Positions 11,293 through 24,279 are shown, counted from the stretch's first letter. The stretch is 64,000 bases of DNA from Plenodomus lindquistii (GCA_025504975.1 JANUWI010000017.1:558001-622000); one strand, 5' to 3'. A program made the numbers and translations. Notes: a model not told the origin generated them from the sequence alone.

Positions 11293-12937
11293 GATATGCC
11301 TCTTTGCGATATGCAGGCCCCAAGGCCAATTTGGGACTACTGTTGTGGAGCGCGGCCGGTGCTGGGGGAGGCACGCTTGAAGCTACGTGCAGCCGTCAGT
11401 GGTAATCTTGGGATGTTCCCGGCAAAACGGTAAGCCAATGTGTCTGGGGGACACGGACGGGGGCGTTCCAGCTGCGTGTTTAGAAGGTGCGATCACGCGT
11501 GCGCTGGCTGGTCGAACGGGGGCTGCCGTGGGACGGTGACGATGTGTCTGGGGCCAATGGGAGCAGGCGCAGGGGGGGGCCAATGTCGAAGGAGACTCAA
11601 TCCGGCGGACAGGTATGGGACAGAGCAGAAGTGGTACAGAGCCGGGGGCCATGCGATCGAGGGAGCATTCCATGAGCACACAGAATCATGTTTGATAGCG
11701 AGCTGCTACCGAGACGCGCCGCCCATGCTGCTGGGAAGGGGAGGGTGGTACTGCGAGGTCGGCTAGCCAGGCCCGCGGAAGGTGAGGGTCGTGGCGGGTG
11801 GGGCGTCGACGTGAGGAGGGAAGGCGCGAGGCAGCGGTAGGGCGAGGTCGAGTGGTACACGAGGGACAGGCGGTCGACTGCGCAGTGTTGACGGGCGGGC
11901 CAACTGGGGCGAATGGCAGCTGGGAGACGAGTGCGGCGCTGGAAATAGAGCAGTCAGTGGTGCGTCGTGGCGTGCTCGTGTGAGGTAGAGCACCAGGCTG
12001 GAGCAGTGTGCTGGGATGGAATTGCGCGCAAATGCGAATTCCCCGCAATTGGTCGTAGAGAGGTTTGCTGGGAAGGCGCAGCCCAGCCCAGCCCACAGCT
12101 GCTGCTGCCGCCGCTGCTGCTGCTAATGCCTCGGTCCCTGTCAGCCGGTACAGCCGCTGCCGCTTGGCCGTGCCACCGTGCACCGCTAAAACCACCACTC
12201 ACACGTCACCAATTGCAATGGCGTCCATTCACCTTCACGCCTCAGAACACCGACAGCTGATGGAACAGGTAGACATGTTTGGTGCTTGTGTCAACCCAAC
12301 CCCCACGCAGCGAATCTGTGCCCATTCATCCACTGGTGCGCAGGCGTACTCTGGCAGTCCCTCCCCACCTCAACTACGTACATTTCATGCCACACCGCGT
12401 GCGCCCACGATGCAGAGAGCCGCCATTGGGACGTGTGCATCACGCTCGGCTACAGTGCATGCATGTGGCTATGGATCACGGCTCTTGGCCGCCCACCCTC
12501 ACTGGCCCATGGCCGCTGCTGGGCGTTCCTGTGCAACCTCACCACTCCACTGCCATCTCACAATCTCTCTCGTCTACCCTTCGCCAACTTTGTGTGCCGT
12601 CAAATTGTCTCAGCAAGCCCATGTCCGTGGCTTACACCTACAACCACGTTTCTAGACTCCTCCTCACGTGCGGGCGTACCTCCCTCGCCAACGGTCCCAT
12701 CCGCAACCGCTTCAGTCTCTGTGTATCCCTCGTTCCTCGAGCTGGCGTGGCCGCCCTCGTGGCGCTCACGTCGTGTCGTACAAGGGCCCACCCAGCCTGC
12801 TTCACGTCGTCTCATGTGTGGGCGCAAATTCCTTGGTTCAATAAACATGATGGCATCTCCATGCCGTGTCACTTTCTCTATTCTTAGCCGCTTCCACCAA
12901 ACTCCACCGCTTGCCATCCTTCGTATTCCACTTTCGT
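11293..12937. promoter_or_regulatory. Long upstream region of ERT1
   Basis: This 1.6-kb gap lies between the ERT1 start codon and the 3' end of the MFS gene. It is rich in CTG/CCG and CA tracts, which open overlapping long frames (for example 12065-12655 and 12279-12969) on both strands. Their composition is repetitive and I see no family match, so I leave them out. A long 5' leader or promoter for ERT1 is the likely content. Confidence 0.4.
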
Positions 12938-15701
12938 CTATGCTGATGCAAAACGACTACTGCCCCTGAGCCGCTTGCCATAGCGAAAGAAGAGGATTGG
13001 AAATCTGCATCGCATGCGTTAGCGACTCCCGTAACCGTGACGCTGGAATGCTCTTACGGCGCCATGGCTAGAGCAAGGAAAGCTAGCAGCGTTGTAGCCC
13101 ACTGGTAGCCGAGATCTTTTCCAAATTAGTGACCGCTCTTTCCAAATCGACGTCGTCATGAAAAGACTTACTGTTGTACATCTGAACACCGAACAAGGGA
13201 AACGCCTAATCGCACACAATCAGTGCCTGTCTCACATTTACTTCGTACGTCCATCTGCCTACCGCAGCAAAGTACGACCGTGCAAAGCTGTTGGCCGCGA
13301 GTGCCGACGCAGCGTAGGTAGGGTACTGTTCGCCGACGTCAGCAGTTGTAACCCATCACTCTGATCCGATGTCGGTAGCTAGTAGTACTCACTGCCTCAA
13401 CCAAAAAGGTAAACACCCCTGAATAGACCCAGATGACGCTACATGGGGAGGCGGTCAGCAATCAAACTATCGATGACACGTGTAGTGCGCAATCAATATC
13501 GAAGCTTCTTTTCTTACCCTACTCCAAAGATCCCGGAGAATATTATTGGAACTGCCGAGACAGGGTCAGTTATAATTGCGATGAACGACATGCAGCACTC
13601 TGTCGTACCTATCCAGTGAACCTGCAGAGACCGGGGGGTTAGCCTTGGAAATAGCAATTTCGTCAAGACTGTAAACTCACACTTGAGTACGTAGTCCATC
13701 CAAACCCTGCAGGCACTATTAGAAGCTTGTTCACTGCCATGTATCTGCAACAGCTTACCGAAAAGCGCAATTGGGACAACCCACGCGCCGAGTATCGTTG
13801 AAGGAAGCCGAAATTCAGGCTCCGAACCACCGGGCTCACCTCCTTGCTTTTCACGTTGTCGCACGAGCCTTCCATAAACCCTTTTCCATATAGGGTCGGT
13901 TGAGACACCCGTTATCATGCCTACAAACAGCCCTAAGAATGCAAGGCCCGTCTGTGAGATGCTGAAGCCGTGATTGTTCTGGAAAACCAGAGGAAAGGCC
14001 CCGAAGAAGAGGTACAGAATGCCAAGCAAGATCGCAGATAGTATGCACAAGTTAAGGCACTGGCGCAGATCAGTCAACCAACCAATCACGGGTGCATGAA
14101 GCGGGGACAATCACCATGGGCTCGAGTACGAGCAATTGGAATGGCCGGATACATGACCAAAGTACAGTTCTGGTCACCGATCGCTCCAATTTCTCAATGG
14201 GCGCGATCCACTCTTGGACGCCAGTCTCCTCTCGCAGACGAATCGCCTTGTTACGAAGCAATACTGGATGATACGTTTCGGGCACAAAGAAGACGATCAA
14301 AGCGAGCTAAACTCCAGCGTCAGTAAATGATACGCATACGTTGCATCACAACTTACCTGCACTCCAGACCAGATGATGAGCACGTAGAAGCACCTAAGTT
14401 TTACGTCAGCACACTGCTTATCGCAGCACCAAGACCTCGGGGTAATAACGAGCTCATTTGGGACTTGGGACAGTGCTAGTAGCAGTCGTGCGATGTGCTT
14501 CTCCCAATGAACACTTACCATCGCCACGTAGTGTGCTCAACAATGAACTATTCCCACGGATGAAATGTCAGCACATGTTTCACCACCAGGACACAGGAAC
14601 AACCTACTCCTCCAATGAGGGGTCCTATTTCGGGGCCGACAAAGGGCGCTGCCCTAAAAAGCACTTTTGTTAGAAGAGTCCAAAAATTCATGCATAGAGG
14701 TTTATCTCAAGCTTACGTGTAGACCATCATGGGCGCTGATAGTTCCTAGTCACGTTAGGTTATAGCGGTTGGTAGAGTGGTATAAGACTAACATGTTTTC
14801 CAAACATATCACCAACAGTGCCTCCTGCCACACTAAGGAAGGCAGAACCGGCCAACCCATCTAAAAATCTGGCAATCAGCATTGTCTGAATATTCTGCGC
14901 AACTGCACACGGTATCAACCATATCAGGAAGAACGTGAATGAGCAAATGTAAATGGGCCTTCGACCATAGAACTGCGCAAGGTTAGAATACAACTGGGCG
15001 CGTGTGTGCCAGACTTAGCGGCGATTTTTACGCCTCCAAACGCACCTCAGAAAGCGGACTGAGAACCATTGGCCCTGTTCCGAGGCCTGCCACGAACAAA
15101 GACAGCCCAAGCGTGCATACCAGCCGGGATGTTCCGAACTCAGGCATCAGCTGGGAGAATGATGCTGTATAAAGCGACGAAGTGCATGTGCTGCCACCCT
15201 CCATGAATTAGCTTGTGCACCATATGTAACTCTCCATCTCGCATAGATTACGCACACGCAAAGCGAACTGGCAGCACATATCAGTACGATTGTCCATCGC
15301 CGAAGCTTCGTCATACTCCGAGGATTCCCTGGGTCGCTGTCGCCATCCCAGGTCACTAGGTACGGCTGTTCGGGAACCACGCCGGCGGTGGACTTGTTCG
15401 CTCGGTGCGTGTTTGGTTCAGCATCGAAGCAAGTGTAACCGTCTCCTCCAGCTCTCGAATGATGTGATCTAACTGTCTTCAGGCTTCTGCTATCATGTGA
15501 CGGACGGCGCGAAGTTCGGCCTCTTGTTGTGGCGCCATCAGTCGTGTTGACCGACGCTGGATATTGTCTACCATCGAGCCCAATCGCTTTCTCTTCGTGT
15601 ACATCCATTTCCCGTTTGGCCTGTTTCTCGTCGTCGCTTGACCCAGCGTCTTGCTGTTCTTCCTGCGATACGCTGGGGTTTCGTCTTGTTACGTCAGCCA
15701 T
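12938..15701 (-). CDS. MFS transporter, DHA1 (polyamine/multidrug) type, 17 exons
   Basis: I could join 17 exons in frame to 581 residues: 15256-15701, 15046-15190, 14793-14972, 14717-14745, 14608-14653, 14519-14547, 14357-14393, 14115-14306, 13759-14059, 13681-13706, 13609-13621, 13518-13551, 13393-13438, 13263-13325, 13172-13205, 13058-13115 and 12938-13004. The long hydrophilic N-terminus is Arg/Ser-rich, then VTWDGDSDPGNP and the first membrane helix. Family marks are SPLSEFYGRRPIYI (motif A region), LDGLAGSAF, PFVGPEIGPLIGG, FVPETYHPVLLR and, near the end, VYSGVFTFLVEAYPTYAASALAANS and GYQWATTLLAFLALAMAPFP. Twelve helices fit. Relatives export polyamines, drugs or toxins; the substrate here is unknown. 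Every intron is GT-AG and 41-60 nt is typical. I see no stop or frameshift. Confidence 0.88.
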
Positions 15702-17677
15702 GTCGTCGGTGAGTCGGTTGAACGCGTGTTTGTCGATGCAGTTTCAATGACAGTCCTTGCACGGTTGACAATGAAATGACTGTCCCTGGAGCACCGTAGG
15801 TAATCAACGTCGTCTCAGGCTTGGATCCACCGTAAGATCCGGCTATACCCACGCAACCCGCCAACCCGTCTCCACTCGGATATAACTCGCGCGAACCCTT
15901 ATTTCCGAGCGATGACGAACTGACTGTCCCTCGGATTCCTCGCGGGCATCAGGTATTAAAGCTGGATTACACGCGTGTGATTCGCAAGTGAGAGGCAGGA
16001 TAGGAACAATTTGTGCAGAGCAAAATCTGGCAACGCGCAAGGCTTTCGCGGCTCGCGACTGGGTTCAACGCGATCTTAGCCATCCGCTCGAGCTGTCAAG
16101 CGGCAGATGCACAAGTGGGGTGGCGTTGCACGGCTCCCAAATGGCATCTCTCGCCTCTCTGAGCTGCGTCATTCGGCGCGAGATTTGGCAACCGCTAGAA
16201 CAAGCGGCCATCGCAACTTCCTTGTGCAGCAAGTATGGCAGCTGTACTCGTTCAAGTATAGGCTGCACGAGGCTTGAAGTGTGTCATACTTTCAGAACTA
16301 TTCACGTCAGATATCGCCATCACTTTGAGCGGATAGTTTCAAACCTGCCTAGCTCGCCCCTTCCCGGATAAGAGTTTGCCCTGGTTGTGGCGCTGAGAAT
16401 ACTCTACCGGTGGAGGAATGTACATCCCCACCCGCTGGGTAAGTGCGACAGGTAGAAGAAGATAGAGGACCGCTCGTGAACTCGTGGTAGAAACGTCTCT
16501 TGGAAGAAGTGACGGATGACCGTGCCAAGCATTCGGCGAATTGATCGGGGGGTCGCGTCGCGAGACTTCGATTTCATTGTCACTTTGCTGTGCGAGACAC
16601 TATCACAACTCCTCGAAGACCATACATCGTTGCGCATCCGTCTGCCTGGCGAGTTCTTCAACACTGCGAGGTCGCTCTTCTCTGTGGCGCCTAAGATGAG
16701 CCACACCTCATGCGAAGGCCTGAGTTTCATGTGAGACTGACGATAATATATCCTTCAGCGGCCATCAGCACCCTGCGGTGGCAAGGCTTGTGCTCAGAAC
16801 TCTGATCGCTGGCTCTTTCGTTTTATGTTTATCTTCTTTGCTTCCCTCAAGCATCATTGTCCTGATCTCTAGCCATGCCAATGTTCCCTACGACCTATGG
16901 CACTAGTGTACACGTGATCCCTTGCATACGAGGGCTCGTTCCAAGGTTGTCGAGCTCTGGCCGTACAGAGCCTCTGAACCCTCATCGATTCCAGCTCATA
17001 CTCTCCCATCATCCCTTGGTGCTAGCCGTCGTCCGACCAACCCATTAGAAACACAACTAAAACAGTTCCAGTTGAGCTTACATTTGATTAGGTACTGGTC
17101 AATATCTGGTTACTTAGCTCAAGGCATGGTGCAAATCGACCTTCTATCTGCTGCTCAGTTTGGACACATATTCAACCCCTCCATGAGAATAGAGAAGCCT
17201 GTTGTATTAGCTGGAGTCTGCAGCGTCCCATGACTCGAGCGGGGTACCTGGGGTAAAGGTACTGACACATGAGCGTATTGCGAACAACATCGCCAACTTT
17301 AATAAGCTCACAGTTGTGGTTGGGCACCATTGTGCTGTCATCGCAGCTAGGGCTTCCACACCATACGTTTTACTAATCTTTCTCCGGGGTAGGCCCGCGT
17401 ACATGCCGGACCCCTCAATCATCGACCAGTCACGAAGGTCGAGACACCGGCTGAGCACCTGAATCATCGAAGCATATGTATGCTGTGTAAGCACTAGGTG
17501 AATATCGAGTGCTTCACGGATCTATGCTCCGTTATGCAAGGTTGGGCAACCTCGTCATAGGTCGGACCTACTGTGTAAGACTTCGAGCCTTTAAGATATC
17601 CAGTCAATCCGGTTCAAGCGCTACTTACTGTGTATATATCGCTTTTCATTCGAAAGCCGACGATCCCCTAAAGCACG
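15702..17677. other. Intergenic 2 kb between MFS and P450 genes, no supported gene
   Basis: The MFS gene and the P450 gene are transcribed away from each other, so both promoters lie here. Several open frames of 60-130 codons exist (for example 15988-16371, 16404-16730 and 17207-17494). None shows a recognisable motif, splice partner or codon pattern that I trust. Confidence 0.4.
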
Positions 17678-19294
17678 ATGTGGCACCTCAGCTATCCTGT
17701 GTGGGTGATTTACGCCATAGTATCGGCCGCATTGGCAGTGGTATACTTGGTTTCTACTACAATCATACAATACTGGCGGCTTAGAAAGATTCCAGGTCCG
17801 CCATTAGCTGCGTGGACGAACCTATGGCTTATGTGGTATATGCATCGCAAGGAGCCTCTCAACTTGTACAAAAGGCGGCTACACCAGGACTACGGGCCCG
17901 TGCAGCGCTACGGACCCAATCGAGTCATGTTTAGTGATGTTTCCACTATACCAATCATACTGGGCTCGACAGATGTATTTCCAAAGGTACCATAAGAGCG
18001 ATTGCAAGTTCATTTAATGCCCAGCTGATGATGAACTTAGGCTTCAAATCACGAACCATTGAAGTCTTACTCCAATGGAACGGAGGTGGTCTCGTTCCTT
18101 TCTCTCACCGACGACCGTAAAGCCGCGAAGCTCAAGCGTCGTTTGCACTCTACTTTCTCCGCAAGTGGCGTTCTTGTATACGAGCAACACATTGACCACA
18201 CAGTATCTGAGCTTGTATATCACCTCTCGAAGATTGGCTCTACTGCGAATCTTACTCAATGGCTTGAGTGGTTTGCCTTCGACACAATGGCACGAACCGC
18301 GTTCAGCGAGGACCAAGGATTCATGAGTGCGCAAACTGATATCGGCGGTGCTGCTGCCGGTGGGCGCAGGCGATTCAAGCACTGGAACTTCTTCTGGACA
18401 ATTCCTTGGCTTGAAGCACTCATCTACAAGAACTGGTTCGCTCGTCGCTCCAAGAAGCCACCATCTGGCGTTATGCGATTAGCTATACGGGCTGTCGAAA
18501 GCCGCAAGCACAAACCGTCCGGTACACACCACGACATACTCGATTTGTACCTTAGATCGGGAGAAGCAGACCCTGAGACATTCACACCATCTACTATCAT
18601 CGGCTTAACAATCACTACTATCTCAGCTGGCTCTGAAACCATTGGGTACACCACTGCAATCTGCCTGCACACTTTGCTTTCAAATCCACGCGTTCTAGCG
18701 AAGTTGCGCGCCGAACTCGAACAGGTGTCGCCCACCACCGCGTCGGGCTGGACGCTCCCGTCCGCTGCTGCTCTCCGGGCCCTCCCTTATCTGGAAGCCT
18801 GCGTGAAGGAATCCAATCGCTTGCGTCAGACGATCAACATACCTTCGGAGCGCGTTGTTCCTGAGGGTGGGAGGACCATCGGTGGTGTCTTCATACCAGC
18901 AGGAACCATTGTCGCGGTTAACACAAGCGGCATGTACATCGATGAAACTATATGGGGTCCAGATGTCGACGTTTATCGACCAGAGCGCTGGCTCGAAGCC
19001 AGTGAAGAGCAACGGTTCAAAATGAACCGCGCGAACCTATTGTTCTCGACGGGCAAGAGAATGTGCTTGGGTATGAACATTGCGTGGTTGGAGATGCGAA
19101 AGGTCATTCCTGCTTTGATCATGAACTTCGAGGTACGTTACCGTTGCGAATCTGAGGGCAGTGCAACTGTAGATGACTAATTTGCTCGACAGATGTCGCT
19201 TGTACATCCGGATCGAGATCTCTACCAAAGTCCAGGTATATTCGGAGAACCTGGTGAGGTCTTGGTGCATCTTTCACCTCGTCGGTCTGCATAG
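17678..19294 (+). CDS. Cytochrome P450 monooxygenase
   Basis: Three exons, 17678-17986, 18041-19132 and 19193-19294, give exactly 500 residues, the usual size for a microsomal fungal P450. An N-terminal membrane anchor covers about residues 8-30, followed by the proline hinge KIPGPPLAAW. The I-helix oxygen-binding motif AGSET is near 299, the K-helix ExxR is ESNR near 360, and the heme loop FSTGKRMCLG is near 438-447 with the axial Cys at 445. All required residues are present. The EPLKSYSNG and WFAFDTMARTAF regions recall the pisatin demethylase/benzoate hydroxylase branch, but I would not assign a CYP family by eye. It is divergent from the DHA1 transporter at 15.7 kb. Substrate is unknown; a secondary-metabolite or detoxification role is inference. 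Confidence 0.93.
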
Positions 19295-19559
19295 GCAGAT
19301 ACAGTTGGAGACGAGAGCTTTATAAGTACTGCGCCCTTTGTGGAATATATAGTAGAACAACTTACTTTTCTATCTATACCACTTGCAGAGTCAACGTGTG
19401 CTGTGTATCTTACGCACAACCATCAAGTGCTTGAACCCGAGAAGCAAACAACGTAACCGCTAATAGGCTACCACCGGGCGTCCTTCTGCGACAACCTCCT
19501 TATTGCATCGGTGTCCACCTTTGCTGGGATCCCGCCGCACGACAATCGCATCATCTCCA

Positions 19560-21402
19560 TCAAGACACAGTATCGAGGAATGCAGAACCAGCCTTCGTTA
19601 CTATTAGAGAGTTGAGATACTCCACTCTACCGCGGCGATAGACGGCCCCAAGCCTGCTACCAAGGCCATCATGCCGGCTATAAGTGACAGCATCAACCGC
19701 GATCAACGCGTCCACGATATTTTCGGTAGATGTGCATCCGGCATATTGCAGGAACGAGGTAAAATCTGTGGGCGGATCGCACATGTTAGAAATAGCGAAT
19801 GGAGTGGGGTCGATGGCAAAGCCTGTCTTAGTCTGGGAACTCTTGCAATTGATGACCAGTATTTTTGATGGGCCATGACGGAGAAGACGCTCGCAAGTGT
19901 CTTGTCCTGAGTGGTGATCAACACACAGTTTGCAGGGCCGGATCTCGAAGAACTGCTGCAACTGTGCGAGCCCGAGAGCGTCGAGGTTTGCAGAGTGTAC
20001 GGCACACAATGAAGAGCCGGAATGCCATGGGGAGAAAGATTCATAGCTGAAAGAGGGTACGACTTCTACCAAGTCTTTGACGTTGGCTTGTTGTGGCGTA
20101 GAGACGGGGTTGGTAGTGAAATTGTCGATTGTAATTAGAGCAAAAGGGTGAATCCGGCTCAGATCCAGCACGGAATCGGGTTGTGCAGCCAAGGCGGCGA
20201 ACCTCTTCGACAAGCAAACAAAGATTTGTAAACCGAATTTTGTCTTCACCTGTGTCGCCAGAAGGCAGAATGCCGAGTAATCTGCTGAACTAGCCGACCA
20301 AACATGGGTGACGTGCGCCTTGCGCCCTGGGTTGGTGATAGGTGTGTGTGCAGAAACCAGCTCTTGGAGAATATATTTGGTAGATACTGAAGCGGCATGC
20401 GGCCCTCTTCGGTGTCTGGGTCGTCTTTTATGGTTGTGGCGTAGTTGTTACCGATACGATAATATCCACCCTCGCTCTCCTTCGGGTCCGGCATAGTCTG
20501 TAGGAGGACTGAGTTGGATAGCTCAATCAATGGGAAGCCCTCAAGTTTCTGAAGCAGCGGCATTCCTACCTTGTCATCTGACTACTAGAACAGGCCCCTT
20601 CCTGTTTCGGTTGACGAATCCTGCCATGCGTGGCTCCCATGGAAAGCTGCGACCCCCAAGCATTGTAGGACCGAGGGATGATATCGTCTGGTGTCCGTCA
20701 ACAACCTTGATCCATAGTGCCAACGTCCGTGGCTGCATGTCTGGTGTCACTTTGGCGTACTCCGTGCTCGTGCGCGCGAAGCCTCTGTCAGAAGTGACCG
20801 GATTGGTTGAATGTAATTGGGATAACGCTGCAGAGCTGCGGGGGATATTAGCATGAGGACGTGTAAGGTAGTGGGCGCCCGACAAGACGTACATCTGGAT
20901 GGGCCCGCAGGATTTCTTGGACAAATTGCGGCTCCCTCTTCTAGAGCCTTTTCGCTTGCTTGGAAGAGGCGAACTCTACTGAATAGATCTTCTGAAGTCT
21001 GCCAAACTCTCTCCCTGGAAGTGGATCTCGTTCCATCGCAAGACCTGGTAGTAGCCCAGATAAGAGTCGTGAGATTTCGATTACAGAGAGCGGTGGTGGC
21101 ATCGGCATCTCTTTTGATCTGGTGTAGGCGCGCATGCCATACTTCCGCCAGCCATTAACAATAAGGTTGATATCCGTTGTTATGGCTGTGCCCGGTGAAT
21201 CGATTGGTTTGCCGGGGTGCTCAGCAAGTGGCTTAAACTCGTACGTTGTCCTGGAGCCGCTCGAGATCGTGTACCCAATAAAGGGATCGCCGTCGCTCCA
21301 GGTGCTGAAGGCTTACCAGTGAAATATGCAGTGCTTCACCTCTTGCAGGTCACGGAGGTATCGCAGGATCACGACACGCATGTAGTTTAATTCGTCCGCC
21401 AT
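19560..21402 (-). CDS. Unknown multi-exon gene, model unresolved
   Basis: Coding character is clear but the exons are not all fixed. A start at 21402 (MADELNYMRVV) runs 29 codons to a GTAAGC donor. A 66-nt intron ending CTCCAG restores the frame into TTYEFKPLAEHPGKPID and beyond. The segment 20560-20930 is open in another frame (TLALWIKVVDGHQTISSLG), as is 20250-20560 (GGYYRIGNNYATTIKDDPD). The last exon is clean: it begins after CACAG near 20249 and encodes about 229 residues to the stop at 19560, including HSGSSLCAVHSANLDALG, a CxxC near 19930 and DPPTDFTSFLQYAG. Short introns must link these pieces, or some are frameshifts. I do not recognise the family and see no signal peptide or membrane span. 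Start and end are probable; the middle is uncertain. Confidence 0.5.
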
Positions 21403-23207
21403 GTCTACATAATGGACGAAAGGTTGACAGGCGTAGGTATAAAGACGGTGATGAGATGGGTTGGTGACGTAGGGTTGTTACCGCTGTTGTTGTGTGTTGG
21501 GTTCAAAGAGGCTCGCACCGTGGGATATTCGGTTGCCAATGGTGGTGTTTGGGAGAGGGTGAGTGGATGATGCTAGTTTGGTCAGACGCGTGGGGGTGTA
21601 GCGTGTGGTGAGGTGAGTCGGTTCATCATTGGGAATGTGTGACGCTACCAAATGAGAGAGAACATTAAACCTTAGCAACGAGTATTGCTTTGTGGCACAT
21701 GTAGATCATGAAATCATACGTCTTAGTAAACTACTCTAGCCTCAAGCTATAACCTCAGAATGGATCCCTATCTTCCACTTTCTTTAGTCAAACAACATCC
21801 GCGTCTCTGCTCTTAGGAGACCATGCAACTTCTTTGGAATACCCCTATCTGTGTAATATCCGTCTGACTTCCAAGACGCTTCTGAAGAGTTGGAAGCGAA
21901 ATCCTCTGGGACTGGCTCCTATTTCAAGAACAACTAGAATAGGCAAAGTTAGATTATTACATGCTGATCAATATTCATTACCGGGTGTACTTACGAATAT
22001 CTTCCAGAGTTGGACACCCTTCACATGTAAAGCCTTGATAGCAACGTTGAGGGATAGTTGGTCTTTGACCACAAGAAACTCGTTGCCCCAGCATGCGTTA
22101 TTGTATCCAATTCCGTATTTATCTAGGTCCTCGTCGCCAAAACCAAATATAGACTTAATAGGTGTAAAAAGCAGGCTAAATAAAACATTGTCTAGTTTAG
22201 GGTTTTGAATACCGTCCCCTCCAGGAATTTTTGCACGCAGTTAAATTGTCTTTTCTGTCCTAACTGTAGTGCGGATGGTGCGGACAAGCTAAGAGAGTTA
22301 ATCAACACTAATAATGTGTTTCTTGCTATCATATTTATTTAGCAGCGTCTTCTCCCATCCCTAACCACCGCCTAAGTTAATGTGATTTGGACGTAGAGTC
22401 AAAACGCCTGCATCGTCACATGTAGCTTTCTCTTAAAGCATCTCAGCCATTTTTGTAATATCGCCTAGCATCTTACGCTTCCAATCTAAGTGAACATTCC
22501 AATCGCGGAGAAGCACATGTTCATTAAACTTGCCGATCTGACAGCCAAAGGCCCATTCCACTGCAGAAAACAGTCTTGAAAAGCGTATAATAAACTAAAA
22601 ATGGATTGTTTATAAATTAAATAGTACGTGTAAATCTTGCACGCATTCTCTACAGGATACAATTTAGCCTCCAAACAATGTATTGTAATAAAAGGCCTAG
22701 TATATATGTATTCACGTAGACTATTATCATAGTAGAGAGGCAATAAAAGCTAGAGTATATAGCTAAAATTTCGATTGTATCAAATGCACCTCGCTGTCCT
22801 TCGCTGCAATATCTTAGGCCTGTTAAAACCTGACATTCTGATCTATCTCTATGCTGCGGAAAGCCTACGGAGCATATACAATCGCCGCGAATCAAAATGC
22901 GCGCAGAAATGCAAGGGACCTCCAAGGACATCGCGCGAGCGGGTTCATTACGGTTGTTGTAACGTAACTCGAGTCGAGTTGGAGCAACCGTAACCGAAGT
23001 GTGTCGTCGCCCGTCTCTTCGAACGTCCATTGTCTCATGACGTCAGGTAACTTATCGCCGTACACCCGCAGCATCTGGGCAACGACATTCCAACATAACC
23101 TAACGGCAGCATCTAACATTTCGAAAATCGAATTCTATGACAACAGCCCCAGCTGCACCCTGATAGCTTTGTTTTATTTTTAGAATAACTTCATTAATCC
23201 ACGGACC
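21403..23207. other. AT-rich gap, probably eroded sequence
   Basis: The tract from about 21.7 to 23.1 kb is visibly richer in A and T than the flanks, with many TA-containing runs and short frames. This is the look of repeat-induced mutation in old transposon DNA, but I cannot identify an element or terminal repeats. One coding-like fragment is listed separately. Confidence 0.45.
21919..22210 (-). pseudogene. Coding-like fragment with a convincing intron
   Basis: From 22210 to 21995 one minus-strand frame is open for 72 codons and reads like protein (FGFGDEDLDKYGIGYNNACW, then NEFLVVKDQLSLNVAIK). It ends at a GTAAGT donor. A 61-nt intron with a CTAAC branch site and TTCTAG acceptor leads to five codons ending in TAG at 21919. 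No upstream exon or start codon is evident in the AT-rich sequence beyond. I read it as the 3' end of a decayed gene. The family is not recognised. Confidence 0.4.
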
Positions 23208-24279
23208 ATGACTGTCCCAGGGTACGAAACGTTGACGTACTACGCCACACCACCGAACAGCTATGTTGGGACTACAATCTTCCTATCATATATCGTCGCA
23301 GCACTATACGCGACAACGGCGATCACGATATCCTTGTACAGCCAATACATTACCTTACCAGACACAAATGCAACGCCAGATAATACTGGCCTCAATGCAG
23401 CAAAGAATGCGCGCAAACGCCATATTGGGATTTACGCATTTCTCGCATCCATCAGCTTTGCGACATTGTCGTATAATATGCTCATGTTCCTCATTACGCA
23501 TTATTTATCTTGGGGCGGCGACCAGAGTCGCAGCATCACGAATGTATCCATTCAGAACCTGAAGAACTGGATGCTAGATTCATCGTTATTTCAAGACTTT
23601 GCGCAGGATCTAGTCAAGGACGCGCCGAGCGCTGTATGGACGCAGATCGCGATCGTTGCGACGTGGTTTTGGAACATTTGGATGGCGCAAAAAGGTAAGG
23701 CTATCTATCCATCCGCACCGTTGACAGCCCAAGAATTGATGGACGAAGACTAACTTAACGCAAGCACGTCAACTTAGACTCGATGCATCGGTCATGCGCA
23801 CTTACATCCTGCTGAGTCAAATATTGCCAATCTCACTTACCGCGAGCCTATTCATTATCCAACTTCACCTTTTAGCACCAGAGTTCCAGAAGCCTAAAGA
23901 CGCACCGGCACTGGCAGCACAACGAAGGAAGCCAATAGCATCACTTCAAATCTCGAACGTTCTACTCAACATTGTGTTGCTAGCACTACCTGCGTTACGA
24001 GTTAACTCGATCTTTGGTCCTCTGGTCTTGTTCGAGCGTTTGGTGTTATTACTACCACATTCTGGCCTGCTCAGCCTTCTCGACGCAGAGGTTGCGAAAT
24101 GCATTACTGTTTCCGGAGGGTTCTTGGTAGCAAATGTCATGAAAATGAGGAAGGAGTTGACTTATGGGACCGTGTTGGCCACTCTTGGGAATGGGGGATA
24201 TGCGGTAAAAGCTTTAGGGTGGGATGCAATATCTGGTGCGCTCGTGTACGTGGCTCTGGCATGGGGCGGTGGTGTTTAG
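23208..24279 (+). CDS. Uncharacterised multi-pass membrane protein
   Basis: Two exons, 23208-23694 and 23765-24279, join through a GTAAGG donor, an ACTAAC branch site and a GCAAG acceptor. The result is 333 residues. Seven or so hydrophobic segments are visible: about residues 20-45, 73-100, 140-160, 178-200, 220-240, 245-265 and 290-330. A predicted soluble loop with GDQSRSITN lies between the second and third. I see no catalytic or transport motif. The pattern of helices recalls small fungal membrane proteins found near secondary-metabolite genes, some of which are cyclases, but no acidic signature residue pair is obvious here. Its neighbours (P450, PTH11-like protein, GMC oxidoreductase, UbiA) make such a role possible but unproven. 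Confidence 0.78.

Noticed and set aside
12065..12969. Long overlapping plus-strand frames upstream of ERT1
   Set aside because: They are compositional products of CTG/CCG and CA tracts, open in several frames at once, with no motif or splice partner.
23208..24279. Membrane protein considered as a terpene cyclase
   Set aside because: Helix number is roughly similar, but I could not find the acidic signature residues, so no enzymatic role is claimed.
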